From contig JAEWRC010000091.1 in the NCBI GenBank assembly GCA_023460175.1, positions 1 to 29,495 of the forward strand: a stretch of 29,495 nucleotides of DNA. The letters run 5' to 3'. Each line of letters opens with the position of its first letter. The first letter of the stretch is position 1. This document shows positions 21,468 to 29,495 of this stretch, in pieces. Origin of the DNA: Actinomycetes bacterium. GTDB taxonomy: Bacteria > Actinomycetota > Actinomycetes > Mycobacteriales > Mycobacteriaceae. A program made the translations under genes and the position numbers. The notes under the pieces were generated by a model. It did no database searches. It worked only from the letters and a program-made list of their open reading frames with translations, and was not told the DNA's origin.

Positions 21468-21917
21468 TCAGCCGGCCGAGGCGATGCGACGCCGGTACTG
21501 CGCCACCTGGTTCAACCGCGCGAGCGCCAGGTCGACGTCCGAGCACAACGGCAACTCGCCGTTGGTGTCGCAGATGGCCAGCAGTCGCCGTACCGGCGGG
21601 CTGCCGAGAAGCATCCAGTCGACGTCGCGCCGGGTGGACTGCACGCTGATGTAGTACAGGGCGGTGAACCCCGCGGTCCCGAAGAAGTCGACCGCCCGCA
21701 GGTCCAGGATCAACTGTTGGGAGGCCCCGGTGTGGGCCTCGACGTAGTGGCCGAGCGCGCGGCCGTTGACGGCGTCGATGTCGCCGCAGGCCGCGATGCG
21801 GATCCGGTTCGTCGAGACCGGATGCACGGAGAACGTGGCCCGGCCGCAGCGTTTGGACTCCCGGATCGATCCCGGGTCGGGCCGATACAGCCGGATGGTG
21901 CCGGTGGGACTGGTCAT
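21468..21917 (-). CDS. STAS domain protein (anti-anti-sigma-factor type)
   Basis: A 149-residue protein with one STAS domain: IAACGDIDAVNGRALGHYVE (41-60) and the phosphorylation-site loop LDLRAVDFFGTAGFTALYYI (71-90). The usual phospho-Ser is Thr81 here, in FGTAGF, a form common in mycobacterial anti-anti-sigma proteins. Such proteins bind anti-sigma kinases of the RsbW/UsfX type and release SigF/SigB-like factors. The start at ATG 21917 is supported by GGTGGG six bases upstream; an ATG at 21971 in frame would add 18 residues. It is next to a row of genes with SigF-type promoters, but its own upstream region shows no such promoter. Its partner kinase is not in this window. Confidence 0.8.
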   Translation of the reverse strand: MTSPTGTIRLYRPDPGSIRESKRCGRATFSVHPVSTNRIRIAACGDIDAVNGRALGHYVEAHTGASQQLILDLRAVDFFGTAGFTALYYISVQSTRRDVDWMLLGSPPVRRLLAICDTNGELPLCSDVDLALARLNQVAQYRRRIASAG

Positions 21918-22333
21918 CGGAACCCACCGGACCGAATATTCAAATGAGCCATCGTCTGAGCCACCCCTCATCGCCCTACGCGTAAGCCTGTGAGAATGGG
22001 TCGCGACGGCGCTGGTGCCGGGTGCGGCGCGGACATTCGTTGCGACCCACGGCTGTAAGCTCAACCAAGCCCCAGATTACTACTGATTTCGCATCGTGGG
22101 CAGGCTTTGATCCGTCGAATATTCGCGCAGTTGGGGCGCTGTTGCCACGGCCCTGGACGCGCCGCAAGGTACCGCATCGGCGTCGATATCGGGATCTTGC
22201 GACGGAATCCGTTGTCGAGACCTCTTGATCCTGCCGTTCTCGTGAGTTGTGGCGGCCCCGGCGAGGCCCGTCCGCATGAGATCGCCGCATCCGGGTACTC
22301 CTGCCGGGGTCGGGTTGCTCTCAGGAAGGACAC
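21918..22333. other. Divergent, less GC-rich intergenic region
   Basis: About 416 bp between STAS and MoxR genes, visibly lower in GC than its surroundings. It holds the presumed promoters of both. GAATATTC occurs twice (near 21934 and 22116), once as the palindrome CGAATATTCG, and ACGGAATCCGT (22202-22212) is a perfect palindrome. No tRNA, recognisable riboswitch, or frame with a ribosome site was found; an unannotated small RNA cannot be excluded. Confidence 0.4.
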
Positions 22334-23332
22334 ATGACAGCAGGTATGCAGCTCGGCCAGCGCGACTTGGCCGAGGCGCAACGCGTCGTCGACGCCGTGG
22401 CCTCGTCGTTCGCGGCGAAGGTCGTCGGTCAGGGGCACCTCCGGGAGTCCATGCTGGTGGCGTTGCTCGCCGGCGGACACCTGCTCATCGAGAGCGTGCC
22501 CGGCCTGGCCAAGACCACCGCGGCCCGCGTCATCGCCGAATCGATCGACGGGCAGTTCCGGCGCATCCAGTGCACCCCGGACCTGCTGCCCAGCGACATC
22601 ATCGGCACCCAGATCTACGAGGCGGCCACCAACTCCTTCGTCACCCAGCTCGGGCCGGTGCACGCCAACATCGTGCTGCTCGACGAGATCAACCGGTCGA
22701 GCGCCAAGACGCAGAGCGCCATGCTCGAAGCGATGGAGGAGCGGCAGGCCACGATCGCCGGCGTCCAGTACCCGATGCCGCGCCCCTTCCTCGTCATCGC
22801 CACCCAGAATCCCGTGGACCAGGAGGGCACCTACCCGCTGTCGGAGGCCCAGACCGACCGGTTCATGCTCAAGGAGCTCGTCAGCTACCCCTCGGTCGAT
22901 GACGAGGTGGAGGTCATCGCGCGGATGGACGCCGGGATCTTCGACCGGGACCGGCCCGCGCCCCCGGTGGTCGGCGTCGCCGACGTCCGGCGGGCCCAGG
23001 AGGTCACCCGCGCCGTGCACATGGCCCCGGAGCTGGTCCGCTACGCCAGCACGTTGGTGTCGGTCACCCGCACCCCCGACGAGCGCCTGCCGGCGCAACT
23101 GGCCCGGCTGGTGGAGTACGGCGCCAGCCCCCGCGCCACCATCGCCTTCTGCCGGACCGCGCGCGCGATGGCCGTGCTGCGCGGCCGCAATCACGTTGTG
23201 CCGGAGGACATTGCCCGCCTCGCGCACCGCGTGCTGCGGCACCGTTTCATCCTGGGGTTCCAGGCTGCCAGCGAGCGGGTCACGCCGGATGTGATCGTCG
23301 ACGCGGTGCTGCGCGCCGTGCCGGTGCCCTGA
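22334..23332 (+). CDS. MoxR-family AAA+ ATPase
   Basis: A 332-residue MoxR ATPase, complete. Walker A is ESVPGLAKTT (53-62), Walker B LLDEINR (115-121), and the sensor region ATQNPVDQEGTYPLSEAQTD (about 156-175) is the MoxR hallmark. A winged C-terminal part ends with DVIVDAVLRAV. ATG 22334 follows AGGAAGG at the ideal distance. It begins a six-gene operon in the order MoxR, DUF58, small membrane protein, two VWA-like membrane proteins and a TPR-like protein. MoxR ATPases act as chaperones that mature metal or protein complexes with VWA partners; comparable clusters exist in M. tuberculosis (Rv3164c region). The client complex is unknown. Confidence 0.93.
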   Translation: MTAGMQLGQRDLAEAQRVVDAVASSFAAKVVGQGHLRESMLVALLAGGHLLIESVPGLAKTTAARVIAESIDGQFRRIQCTPDLLPSDIIGTQIYEAATNSFVTQLGPVHANIVLLDEINRSSAKTQSAMLEAMEERQATIAGVQYPMPRPFLVIATQNPVDQEGTYPLSEAQTDRFMLKELVSYPSVDDEVEVIARMDAGIFDRDRPAPPVVGVADVRRAQEVTRAVHMAPELVRYASTLVSVTRTPDERLPAQLARLVEYGASPRATIAFCRTARAMAVLRGRNHVVPEDIARLAHRVLRHRFILGFQAASERVTPDVIVDAVLRAVPVP

Positions 23333-23336
23333 GGTC

Positions 23337-24209
23337 ATGGGCATCCACCTCGACCGCGCCCGGGTCCACTTCGGCCGCGACACCGGCGGCTTCCTGGAGG
23401 GCGGACGCTACGCGCTGATCCACACCCGCAGCCTGGAGTTCGACGAGCTGCGGCCGTATGTGCCTGGCGACGACGTCCGCGACATCGACTGGAAGGCGAC
23501 CGCCCGCTCCGGTCATACGTTGATCAAGCGGTTCGTCTCGGAGAAGCATCACAAGATCCTGGTGGTCGCCGACGCCGGACGGAACCTCGCCGCGCAGACC
23601 CCGTCGGGCGAGCGAAAGCGGGACGTGGCAGCGCATCTCATCGGCGCGATGGGACTGATCACCCTGCAGCGCTCCGACGAGATCGGCATGGTCTTCGGTG
23701 ACGCCCGTGGCTGCGTGGACATCCGGCTGCGCCGCGGCGAGACGCACATCGAGAGCATGCTGCACCGGTTCCACGACCACGCCGGCGACCGTCCCGGCCC
23801 CAGCGCGGTGGTCACCCAACTCGATTGGGTGGCCCATCACTACCGCCACCCGATGTTGGTCCTCGTCGTGTCCGACGAACCGGACGTCGACGACCGGCTC
23901 GGCGCGGTGCTGCGCCCCCTGACCGCCACCCACGACGTGATCTGGGGCCTGGTCGCCGACCAACCGGCGGTCACCTCCGCCGAGGACGACCGGTACGGGT
24001 ACGACGTGGGCAGCGGGCGACGGGTGCCCGGCGGCGCGGTGCTGGGTCCGACGGTGGTCGAGGCCTACCGGCGCGCGGAGACTGAACGGCGCCGATCGCT
24101 GTCGGAGTTCCTCAATTCCTGCGGGGTGCCGCATGCGCGGGTGGGCGGCAGCCGCGACATCCGCGCCGCGTTGACCACCATGACCGGGGTACTCGCCCGT
24201 GCCCGATGA
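23337..24209 (+). CDS. DUF58 domain protein
   Basis: A 290-residue protein with the DUF58 signature: LEFDELRPYVPGDDVRDIDWKATARSG (34-60, read in parts), followed by a VWA-like fold beginning ILVVADAGRNL where the MIDAS-like DxG replaces DxSxS. DUF58 proteins almost always sit directly behind MoxR, as here with a 4-bp gap. They are thought to act with it in assembly of membrane or extracellular factors. The stop is overlapped by 11 bases by the next GTG, indicating coupling. No membrane segment is seen, so it should be cytosolic. Confidence 0.92.
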   Translation: MGIHLDRARVHFGRDTGGFLEGGRYALIHTRSLEFDELRPYVPGDDVRDIDWKATARSGHTLIKRFVSEKHHKILVVADAGRNLAAQTPSGERKRDVAAHLIGAMGLITLQRSDEIGMVFGDARGCVDIRLRRGETHIESMLHRFHDHAGDRPGPSAVVTQLDWVAHHYRHPMLVLVVSDEPDVDDRLGAVLRPLTATHDVIWGLVADQPAVTSAEDDRYGYDVGSGRRVPGGAVLGPTVVEAYRRAETERRRSLSEFLNSCGVPHARVGGSRDIRAALTTMTGVLARAR

Positions 24210-24672
24210 TTTGTTGCAGTACCTCATCGGCCCGGCGCCCTATTCGATGCGGTGGCTGTGGCTGGCGATTGTGCTGACCCTGGGGCTGATCGCCTGGTAC
24301 ATCGGGGTTTTCGCGCTGACCGGCCCGGGTCGACGGCTGGCCGAGGTGCCGTTGGTCGGGGCGCTGCGCACCGAACTGCTCAAGCGACGGGCCGTCGGCG
24401 CGGTGCGGGGGATCGGCCGCCGCCACCGCGCCGGCGAACTGGACGATGCGCAGGCCGGGGCCGCGCTGAGCCGGGAACTGCGCGAATTTCTGCACCAGTT
24501 CACCGGCGTGCGCGCGCGGCATCTGCAACTGTCCGATATCGCCGCGGGCGAGTTGGCCGCCGCCGCACCGGTGCTCGCCGACCTCAACGACGTGCAGTTC
24601 AACGCCGGCTCCGTCGTCGACGTCGCAACCGCGGGGGAGAACGCCGAGGAGTTGATCCGCGGATGGACCTGA
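24199..24672 (+). CDS. Small single-pass membrane protein of the MoxR operon (DUF4381-like position)
   Basis: A 157-residue protein starting at GTG 24199, inside the DUF58 gene by 11 bases. Residues 17-40 (MRWLWLAIVLTLGLIAWYIG onward) form one membrane helix near the N-terminus. The rest is basic and helical: RRLAEVPLVGALRTELLKRR and an ELREFLHQFTGV segment. Position and layout resemble the short DUF4381-type proteins of MoxR operons, but I see no decisive motif. It probably anchors the complex. It overlaps the next gene start by 10 bases. Confidence 0.75.
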   Translation: MPDDLLQYLIGPAPYSMRWLWLAIVLTLGLIAWYIGVFALTGPGRRLAEVPLVGALRTELLKRRAVGAVRGIGRRHRAGELDDAQAGAALSRELREFLHQFTGVRARHLQLSDIAAGELAAAAPVLADLNDVQFNAGSVVDVATAGENAEELIRGWT

Positions 24673-25616
24673 TGTGGTGGGGCGTCGTCATTCTCGGCCT
24701 GGCGTTGCTGGCGGGCTGCGTGGCCGCGGCGATGCTGGCGCCCGAGGCCGCCGACCGGCGCGAGCTTCGGCCGTTGGCGCATGTCGATCGGCTCACCCGG
24801 CTCCCGGAATACGTCCGGGCCGTGCGCCGGCGGATGGTGTCGCTGGTGGTCGTCATCGGCCTGGTCGCGGTCGGCTTCGCGGCCGCGCTGTTGGCCACGG
24901 CCCGCCCGTCCGGATGGCCGCACCTCGGCGGCGCCTCGGCCGCGGCGCACCCGGAGGACATCATGGTCTGCGTCGGGGAATCACCGGAGGAGCCGGCCGT
25001 CGCCCGCACCCTGGATTACTTCGCCGAGCGCATCGGGACCCTCGGGACCGAGCGCATCGGGCTGACCGCGGCCAACGCGCGCGTGGTGCCGCTGACCCGC
25101 GACTATCAGCACGCCGCAGCCCAATTCAGGTCCTATGCGCGCAGCGAGACGTCGGTGACCCCGGTGTCGTACGTCGACTACGCGCCCACCGTCGAGGACG
25201 TGGTGGCCCTGTGCCTGACCGGGTTCCCGTCGTTCGAGGAGCCGGCCGGGCAGCGCCGGTCCCTGGTGTACGTGGGCCCCGGCGGCTTCGATGCCGCCGG
25301 AACCACGCCGTCGCTGTTCAGCGCCGAACGGCTGCGCGAGCTGGCCACGACCGCGGGTGTGCAGGTCAACGTCGTGTACACCGACGACCCGAGCGACAAC
25401 CTGGACGCCCTGGTCCGGGACACCGGCGGGCTTTCGGCCGGTCCGACCACCGACGTGGCCCCGCGATTGGCCGAGATCAGAAACAACCCGCCGGCGCCGG
25501 GCGCGGCCGACGACGCCGGGACCGCGGTGGGCGCCGAGACCCCGGGCGTCCCGCTGGTGCTGGCGTTGCTGGCCCTGCTGGGATTGGCGCTGTGGCCGGT
25601 GGTGCGGCGATCATGA
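24663..25616 (+). CDS. VWA-like membrane protein with degenerate metal site
   Basis: A 317-residue protein with membrane segments near residues 4-22 and 57-77 and a third near the C-terminus (VPLVLALLALLGLALW). Between them is a VWA-like domain starting IMVCVGESPEEPAV, where a normal MIDAS has VxDxSxS, so the first metal-binding Asp is replaced. The repeat ERIGTLGTERIG in this domain comes from a 14-bp direct repeat at 24-bp spacing. ATG 24663 or 24672 are both possible; I use the first. It overlaps the next gene by four bases (ATGA at 25613). It likely pairs with the following VWA protein as the membrane-bound partner of MoxR. Confidence 0.78.
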   Translation: MDLMWWGVVILGLALLAGCVAAAMLAPEAADRRELRPLAHVDRLTRLPEYVRAVRRRMVSLVVVIGLVAVGFAAALLATARPSGWPHLGGASAAAHPEDIMVCVGESPEEPAVARTLDYFAERIGTLGTERIGLTAANARVVPLTRDYQHAAAQFRSYARSETSVTPVSYVDYAPTVEDVVALCLTGFPSFEEPAGQRRSLVYVGPGGFDAAGTTPSLFSAERLRELATTAGVQVNVVYTDDPSDNLDALVRDTGGLSAGPTTDVAPRLAEIRNNPPAPGAADDAGTAVGAETPGVPLVLALLALLGLALWPVVRRS

Positions 25617-26551
25617 GCGTGTATCCGGTATTGCCGGCGCTGGTGATCGCCGTGTTGGCGGTCGTCTTCCTGGGCGCCCGAATCCGCGAGCTGCCCCGAA
25701 AACAGCACGGCCGCAGCCGGACCGCGCTGTGGCGGTGGGCCGGGGTGACGGCGGCGGGCGTCCTGCTGTTGGTCGCCGCGCTGCGCCCGGTGATCGGGGA
25801 GGAGCCCGCGGCCGCGCGCGCGGCCGGCGCCGATGCCCCCAACGTGTTCGTGCTGCTCGATCGGTCCCCGGGCATGGCGGCGCCGATGGCTCAGGCCCGC
25901 AACGACATCGACGCGCTGCTCGACCGCTACCCGGGCGCACGCTTCGCCGTCCTCGAGTTCAGCGCCGAACCCGACCTGCGGTGGCCGTTGTCGGCGGACA
26001 CCTGGAGCCTGCGACCGGTGCTGGACGCGGTACGCCCGCAACCGCGCACCCCGGAGAACGTGGCTCGGGCCAATGCGGGCGCGGCCGGCACCGTGCTGCG
26101 CTATCAGCTGATCAGCGCCGCCCAGCAGTACCCCCGCGCCGGCAACCTGGTGTTCTACTTGGGCGCGGGGGCGCCGGAAAACGAAGTGCCGCAACGGGAG
26201 ATCGTGCTGCCGGAGGATGCGGTGGACGGCGGGGCCGTACTCGGCTACGGCGCCGGCGCGCAGGCCGCGAGCCCCGCCGGGGACACCCTGCGCGGCGTCG
26301 CGGAGCAAATCGGGGTGCCCTACCTGGCGCGCGCGGCCGACACGCCGCTCGACGCGGAGGCACTCGGCGACGGCGCCCGCCAGGGCACCGAGGCGCGACC
26401 GAGCACCGCGGAGCGCACCGAGTTGTACTGGGTGCCGGCCGGTCTGGCGGCGCTGCTGCTGTTGGCCGAACTGTACTTGGTGCTGCGGGGCCTGCGCCGG
26501 GAACTGGGCACCACCGTGGCGATGCCGACCGACGACGAGGTGCGGACGTGA
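25613..26551 (+). CDS. VWA-domain membrane protein
   Basis: A 312-residue protein with N-terminal membrane helices (about 5-22 and 43-60), a VWA domain starting VFVLLDRSPGM (78-88) with DxSxG (Asp83, Ser85, Gly87), and a C-terminal membrane helix (LYWVPAGLAALLLLAELYLV). This is the usual shape of the Bat-type VWA proteins of MoxR operons. The third Ser of the canonical DxSxS is Gly. ATG 25613 overlaps the preceding stop (ATGA), and its stop is overlapped by the next GTG (GTGA). The adhesion-type domain probably recognises the client protein. Confidence 0.82.
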   Translation: MSVYPVLPALVIAVLAVVFLGARIRELPRKQHGRSRTALWRWAGVTAAGVLLLVAALRPVIGEEPAAARAAGADAPNVFVLLDRSPGMAAPMAQARNDIDALLDRYPGARFAVLEFSAEPDLRWPLSADTWSLRPVLDAVRPQPRTPENVARANAGAAGTVLRYQLISAAQQYPRAGNLVFYLGAGAPENEVPQREIVLPEDAVDGGAVLGYGAGAQAASPAGDTLRGVAEQIGVPYLARAADTPLDAEALGDGARQGTEARPSTAERTELYWVPAGLAALLLLAELYLVLRGLRRELGTTVAMPTDDEVRT

Positions 26552-27237
26552 CGAACAACCGACGACGTCTGCTCGTGTACTCGGCGCCGGTGGCGGCGCT
26601 GGTGGTGCTGGTCGTGCTCAAGTGCGTCTCGGTGGTGCTCGCGGGCAACTCCGCGGTGTCGAGCTTCGAGCGCCGCGACGCGGCCGCGCTGGGCACCGAC
26701 GCCCGCATCCTGTCGGTGCTCAACGTGATCGAACCGGCGCGGGCGCACTTCGCGGCCGGGGCGCAGGCTGCGCTCGAGGACCGCCTCGAGGACGCCGAAC
26801 GATCGTTCGCCGAGGCCCTGGCGCACACTGCCGCTGGAGCGGACTGCCCGGTGCGGGTCAACCTGGTGCTGGTGCGAGAGACCCGCGGCGACCGCGCGGG
26901 GTGGGCCCGCGACGGCCAAGCCGCGACGGCCCTGTACTCGCAGGCGCGGGAGGCCGCCGAGCAGGCCCCGCCGGGATGCTTCGCTGACAACACCGATCCG
27001 GATCCGCAGCGGCGTGCGATACGCCACGACACCCTGCCGCGGCTCGACGCCAAGCTCCGCACGGCGGCGCTGCCGCTCGCGCCGCCCCCGGTCCCGCCGC
27101 CACCCCCGCCGGCCGGCGGGTCCGCCGGCGTCGGTGGTGCCGACGAGGACGCGTCGAGCGAACGGCGATTGCATCCCGAGTCCGGCGATCCGCTGGACCG
27201 GTTGCAGCAGATCCTGCGCGACGGGGCGTACTCCTAG
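26548..27237 (+). CDS. TPR-like membrane-anchored protein, last gene of the MoxR operon
   Basis: A 229-residue protein starting GTG 26548 (GTGA overlap). A single hydrophobic segment at residues 13-32 anchors it. Residues about 50-135 form TPR-like helices (IEPARAHFAAGAQAALEDR, then EDAERSFAEALAHTAAGA), matching the TPR-type BatE/BatC subunits that close such operons. A Pro-rich linker follows (PLAPPPVPPPPPPAGG) and a short C-terminal helix LDRLQQILRDGAY. No catalytic motif is visible. The gene ends 18 bp before the convergent cupin gene. Confidence 0.75.
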   Translation: MTNNRRRLLVYSAPVAALVVLVVLKCVSVVLAGNSAVSSFERRDAAALGTDARILSVLNVIEPARAHFAAGAQAALEDRLEDAERSFAEALAHTAAGADCPVRVNLVLVRETRGDRAGWARDGQAATALYSQAREAAEQAPPGCFADNTDPDPQRRAIRHDTLPRLDAKLRTAALPLAPPPVPPPPPPAGGSAGVGGADEDASSERRLHPESGDPLDRLQQILRDGAYS

Positions 27238-27255
27238 ACGCGAGGCCGCCGAAGC

Positions 27256-27996
27256 CTAGGCCGGGTCCGGCCCGGTGCCCAGGCACGTCGACGCCGCCGG
27301 GAGTTCCTCGGCCAGGAACACCGTCTGCGCCATCATCCGGTAGCCCGACATCTGCTCGCGAAGCACCTCGAGGGATTCCTCGGGGTGCACCGAGTCGATG
27401 ACCGCGTGCGGACCCACCGCGTTGAACTGATGACTGACCCCGCGCGGGATCTGCATGTCGACGAACGAATTCGGCGGCACGATCAGGTTGTGCCGCACCC
27501 GGTTCGGCGCCCCGGCGCTGTCCGGGAGTTCGTCGACGAAGGCGTCGGGAAGGAACGGCGTGACGCCGGGTACCTCGGCCACCCGGAACTCCGACAGGCT
27601 GCTCACCCGGATGTGGGTGCCGGGGCCGGTCATCATCCGGACGAAGCGCAGACCGGTGTGCCAGTGCATCCGTGAACAGACGCCCCGCTCGGCCACGTCG
27701 TAGAAATCCATGATGTAACGGTCGGCGAAGTAGCCGTCGAACGGCTTCTCCACCATGTAGACGTCGCCCTCCTCGAAGGTCTGGGACCGCACGATCCCGT
27801 CCTCGTCGGGGGTATTGGCCGCCGGGCTGGCCTTGGCGCGGGTGACGATGGCGGCGAACGTCTCCACGACGACCTGCGCGACCTCGGGCGGGAACTGCGC
27901 CACCGGCGTCACGACATTGCGCCCGGCGTCGGTGAACGTCGCGAGGTCGTGGACCTCGTTGCCGTCGTCCGGATGGATCTTCATGCCCTCGGGCAT
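27256..27996 (-). CDS. Cupin-like protein of unknown function
   Basis: A 246-residue protein with features of a single-domain cupin: H-W-H (His111, His113) in a strand pair, then PRGVSHQF (184-191, the P-x-G-x2-H second cupin motif) and a late His204 in DSVHPEE. Together they could bind a metal ion. The N-terminal 75 residues are acidic and unrecognised. ATG 27996 has AGAGG five bases upstream. It lies 51 bp after the asparagine-synthetase-like gene on the same strand, so the pair are likely co-transcribed. A dioxygenase or sugar/amine-modifying function is possible; nothing specific is shown. Confidence 0.65.
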   Translation of the reverse strand: MPEGMKIHPDDGNEVHDLATFTDAGRNVVTPVAQFPPEVAQVVVETFAAIVTRAKASPAANTPDEDGIVRSQTFEEGDVYMVEKPFDGYFADRYIMDFYDVAERGVCSRMHWHTGLRFVRMMTGPGTHIRVSSLSEFRVAEVPGVTPFLPDAFVDELPDSAGAPNRVRHNLIVPPNSFVDMQIPRGVSHQFNAVGPHAVIDSVHPEESLEVLREQMSGYRMMAQTVFLAEELPAASTCLGTGPDPA

Positions 27997-28047
27997 CGCA
28001 CCTCTTCTGGTCGAACTATTGTCAATTACACTGCGGGCCGGCGGTTC

Positions 28048-29495
28048 TCACGGTTGGACGTCGTAGGCCCGCAACCACATCTCCAGGGTGAGCACCAGCC
28101 ACACCTTGCCGCCCTGACGGGGCAGCAGGGTGCCGTCCCCGCGCAGCCAGGCCCGCAGGGTGTCGGCGCGGAAGATGTCCCGGGTCCGCGCCGACGGCCC
28201 GAGCAGCAGGTCGTGGCTGAGGTCGCGCAGCGGCCCGGTCAGCCACTGCTGCACCGGGACCCGCATCCCGCTCTTCGGCCGGTCCACGATGGTCGAGGGC
28301 AGCAGATCGCGCACCGACTCCTTGAGGATCCACTTCTCCTCGGTGCCGGCAAGCTTGAACCGCGGCGGGATGCTGAACGCGTAGTCGATCATCGCGGCGT
28401 CGAACAGAGGCGACCGGCCCTGGACCCCGGCGGCCGCGGTCAACCGCTCGACCTTGGGCAGGATGTGGTGCGCGCCCTTGGTGCGCAAGTTGGTGTGCAG
28501 CAGCTGATTCAACAGCGATCTCATCCGGCCCGGCTGCAGGTAGGGCAGCAGCGCATCGGTGAGCGGCGGCGCGTGGTCGAGTTCGGCCAGCGCGGCCGCG
28601 GACAGCAGGACCGGGACGTCGTCGAGGCATTTGCGGTAGCTGTCGAGGTAGGCCCGGGCCCGCGCCGTCGGGGCGGGATCGTCGCGGAACAGTTCGAAGA
28701 TGAGCATCGGCAGGTTCTTCGGACCGCCGAACACCGGGTCGCCGCCCTCGCCGTTGAGGATGGTGTCCAGTCCATCGCCAGCGGCCGCCTGCGCCAGCAT
28801 CAGATTGGGGACGGTCAGCGGGTCGCCCACCGGGCAGTCCAACAGGGCCACGGTCTGCGGCAACCGCGCGGCCACGGCGTCACCGGAGACGGTCAGGACG
28901 CGGTGCTCGGTGTGGCAATGGGTGGCGACCAGCCCGGAATAGGCCAGTTCATTGGGCGTCGTCCCGTCGAAGGCGATCGAGTACGTGTGCACGCGTTGGT
29001 CGTGCAGCTTGGTCGCCAGCGCGGTGACCAGGCTGGAATCGATCCCCCCGGACAGCAGAACCCCGGTGGGGCCCACCGGCAACCGGCGCACGGTCGCCTC
29101 CTCGAGCAGCTCCCGCAGCCGCAGCGCATGCTCGGTCGCGGTGCCCGGCGCGTCGACTTCGACGGGCTCCCAGAAGGTTTCCTCCGTCGAGGTGCCGTCG
29201 GGGCGCAGTCGCACGCAGCGCCCCGGCAGCACCTCGTGCACGCCGCGCAGCAGCGTTTCCCGGTCCGGCAGGTAGGCGAAGGTCAGGAAGGACCGCACCG
29301 CCGGCAGGTGCAGCCCCGTCCGCAGCTGCGGCCAGCGCCGCAGCGCCCGCAGGGACGTCGCGGCCGCCCACGCCGCGCCGGCGCGCGCGACGAACAGCGT
29401 GCGCGCCCCCACGTGGTCGCGGATCAGCAGCAGGTCCCGGCCGTCGGCGACGGCCAGGGCGAACATGCCGTCGGCGGCCGCGAGCCCTGCGGTGC
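28048..29495 (-). CDS. Asparagine synthase-like amidotransferase (partial, N-terminus off the right edge)
   Basis: At least 481 residues, with its start beyond position 29495. The N-terminal part visible, GMFALAVADGRDLLLIRDHVGARTL, is the end of a glutaminase (Ntn) domain, and the ATP-pyrophosphatase PP-loop LLSGGIDSSL and the ILNGEGGDPVFGG stretch follow. These make the adenylate used to form an amide from a carboxylate. The early catalytic Cys of a glutaminase lies outside the window and cannot be checked. Asparagine itself is the usual product, but paralogues also form beta-lactams, lasso peptides or amidated lipids. The neighbouring cupin and absence of a normal asparagine context leave a specialised pathway open. 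Confidence 0.85.
   Translation of the reverse strand, partial: TAGLAAADGMFALAVADGRDLLLIRDHVGARTLFVARAGAAWAAATSLRALRRWPQLRTGLHLPAVRSFLTFAYLPDRETLLRGVHEVLPGRCVRLRPDGTSTEETFWEPVEVDAPGTATEHALRLRELLEEATVRRLPVGPTGVLLSGGIDSSLVTALATKLHDQRVHTYSIAFDGTTPNELAYSGLVATHCHTEHRVLTVSGDAVAARLPQTVALLDCPVGDPLTVPNLMLAQAAAGDGLDTILNGEGGDPVFGGPKNLPMLIFELFRDDPAPTARARAYLDSYRKCLDDVPVLLSAAALAELDHAPPLTDALLPYLQPGRMRSLLNQLLHTNLRTKGAHHILPKVERLTAAAGVQGRSPLFDAAMIDYAFSIPPRFKLAGTEEKWILKESVRDLLPSTIVDRPKSGMRVPVQQWLTGPLRDLSHDLLLGPSARTRDIFRADTLRAWLRGDGTLLPRQGGKVWLVLTLEMWLRAYDVQP

Noticed and set aside
22291..22300. GGGTAC upstream of the MoxR gene as a SigF -10 box
   Set aside because: No GTTT or similar sequence lies 15 to 17 bases upstream.
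24310..24342. GTTT followed 16 bases later by GGGTCG inside the small membrane protein gene
   Set aside because: Only four of six -10 bases match, and it lies within coding sequence of an operon with coupled starts.
25024..25061. 14-bp direct repeat at 24-bp spacing in the first VWA-like gene
   Set aside because: It is short, in frame and explained by a duplicated E-R-I-G peptide; not a mobile or regulatory repeat.

Overview
The window is high-GC, tightly packed actinobacterial DNA. It most likely comes from the chromosome of a Mycobacterium/Mycolicibacterium-type organism. Pointers are an F420-type luciferase-like oxidoreductase, an AveC-like membrane protein, a TetR/CYP136-like P450 pair resembling Rv3058c-Rv3059 of M. 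tuberculosis, a DUF4193 protein, two-gene flavin reductase/RibD coupling, and a striking set of SigF-type promoters (GTTT-N15/16-GGGTAT). No rRNA, tRNA, CRISPR array, insertion sequence or prophage was seen.

Layout. (1) 1-5878: a lipid or steroid-type oxidative cluster on the plus strand: the tail of a short-chain dehydrogenase, an F420-type oxidoreductase, an AveC-like protein, an acyl-CoA synthetase, then a minus-strand TetR regulator divergent from a P450, with two 18-bp operator palindromes between them. (2) 5908-8966: two exported lipoproteins, a heparanase-like GH79 glycosidase and a Tat-type M20 amidohydrolase. (3) 8984-12131: a DUF4193 zinc protein, a TerC membrane protein and an aromatic-acid-type MFS transporter, all minus strand. 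(4) 12297-21395: a stress block of an uncharacterised protein, a Cys-rich metal-binding protein, a ferritin-like protein, an SRPBCC protein, a methyltransferase-CDGSH pair, a haem-oxygenase-like diiron protein, a KatE catalase coupled to a tiny catalase-like protein, and a flavin reductase-pyrimidine reductase pair. Nearly every transcription unit here has a SigF-type promoter. (5) 21468-21917: a STAS (anti-anti-sigma type) protein. (6) 22334-27237: a six-gene MoxR/DUF58/VWA operon with overlapping starts and stops. (7) 27256-29495: a cupin-like protein downstream of an asparagine-synthetase-like protein that runs off the right edge.

How it fits together. Region 4 looks like a locally clustered general-stress (SigF) regulon handling peroxide, iron and redox cofactors. 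The most unusual parts are a 221-residue protein that keeps the haem-pocket signature residues of catalases and is translationally coupled to katE, a SigF-type promoter with no evident gene pointing antisense into the SRPBCC gene, and the methyltransferase/CDGSH/diiron trio whose joint function is unknown to me. Protein assignments rest on recognised motifs read by eye; promoter assignments are sequence matches only.
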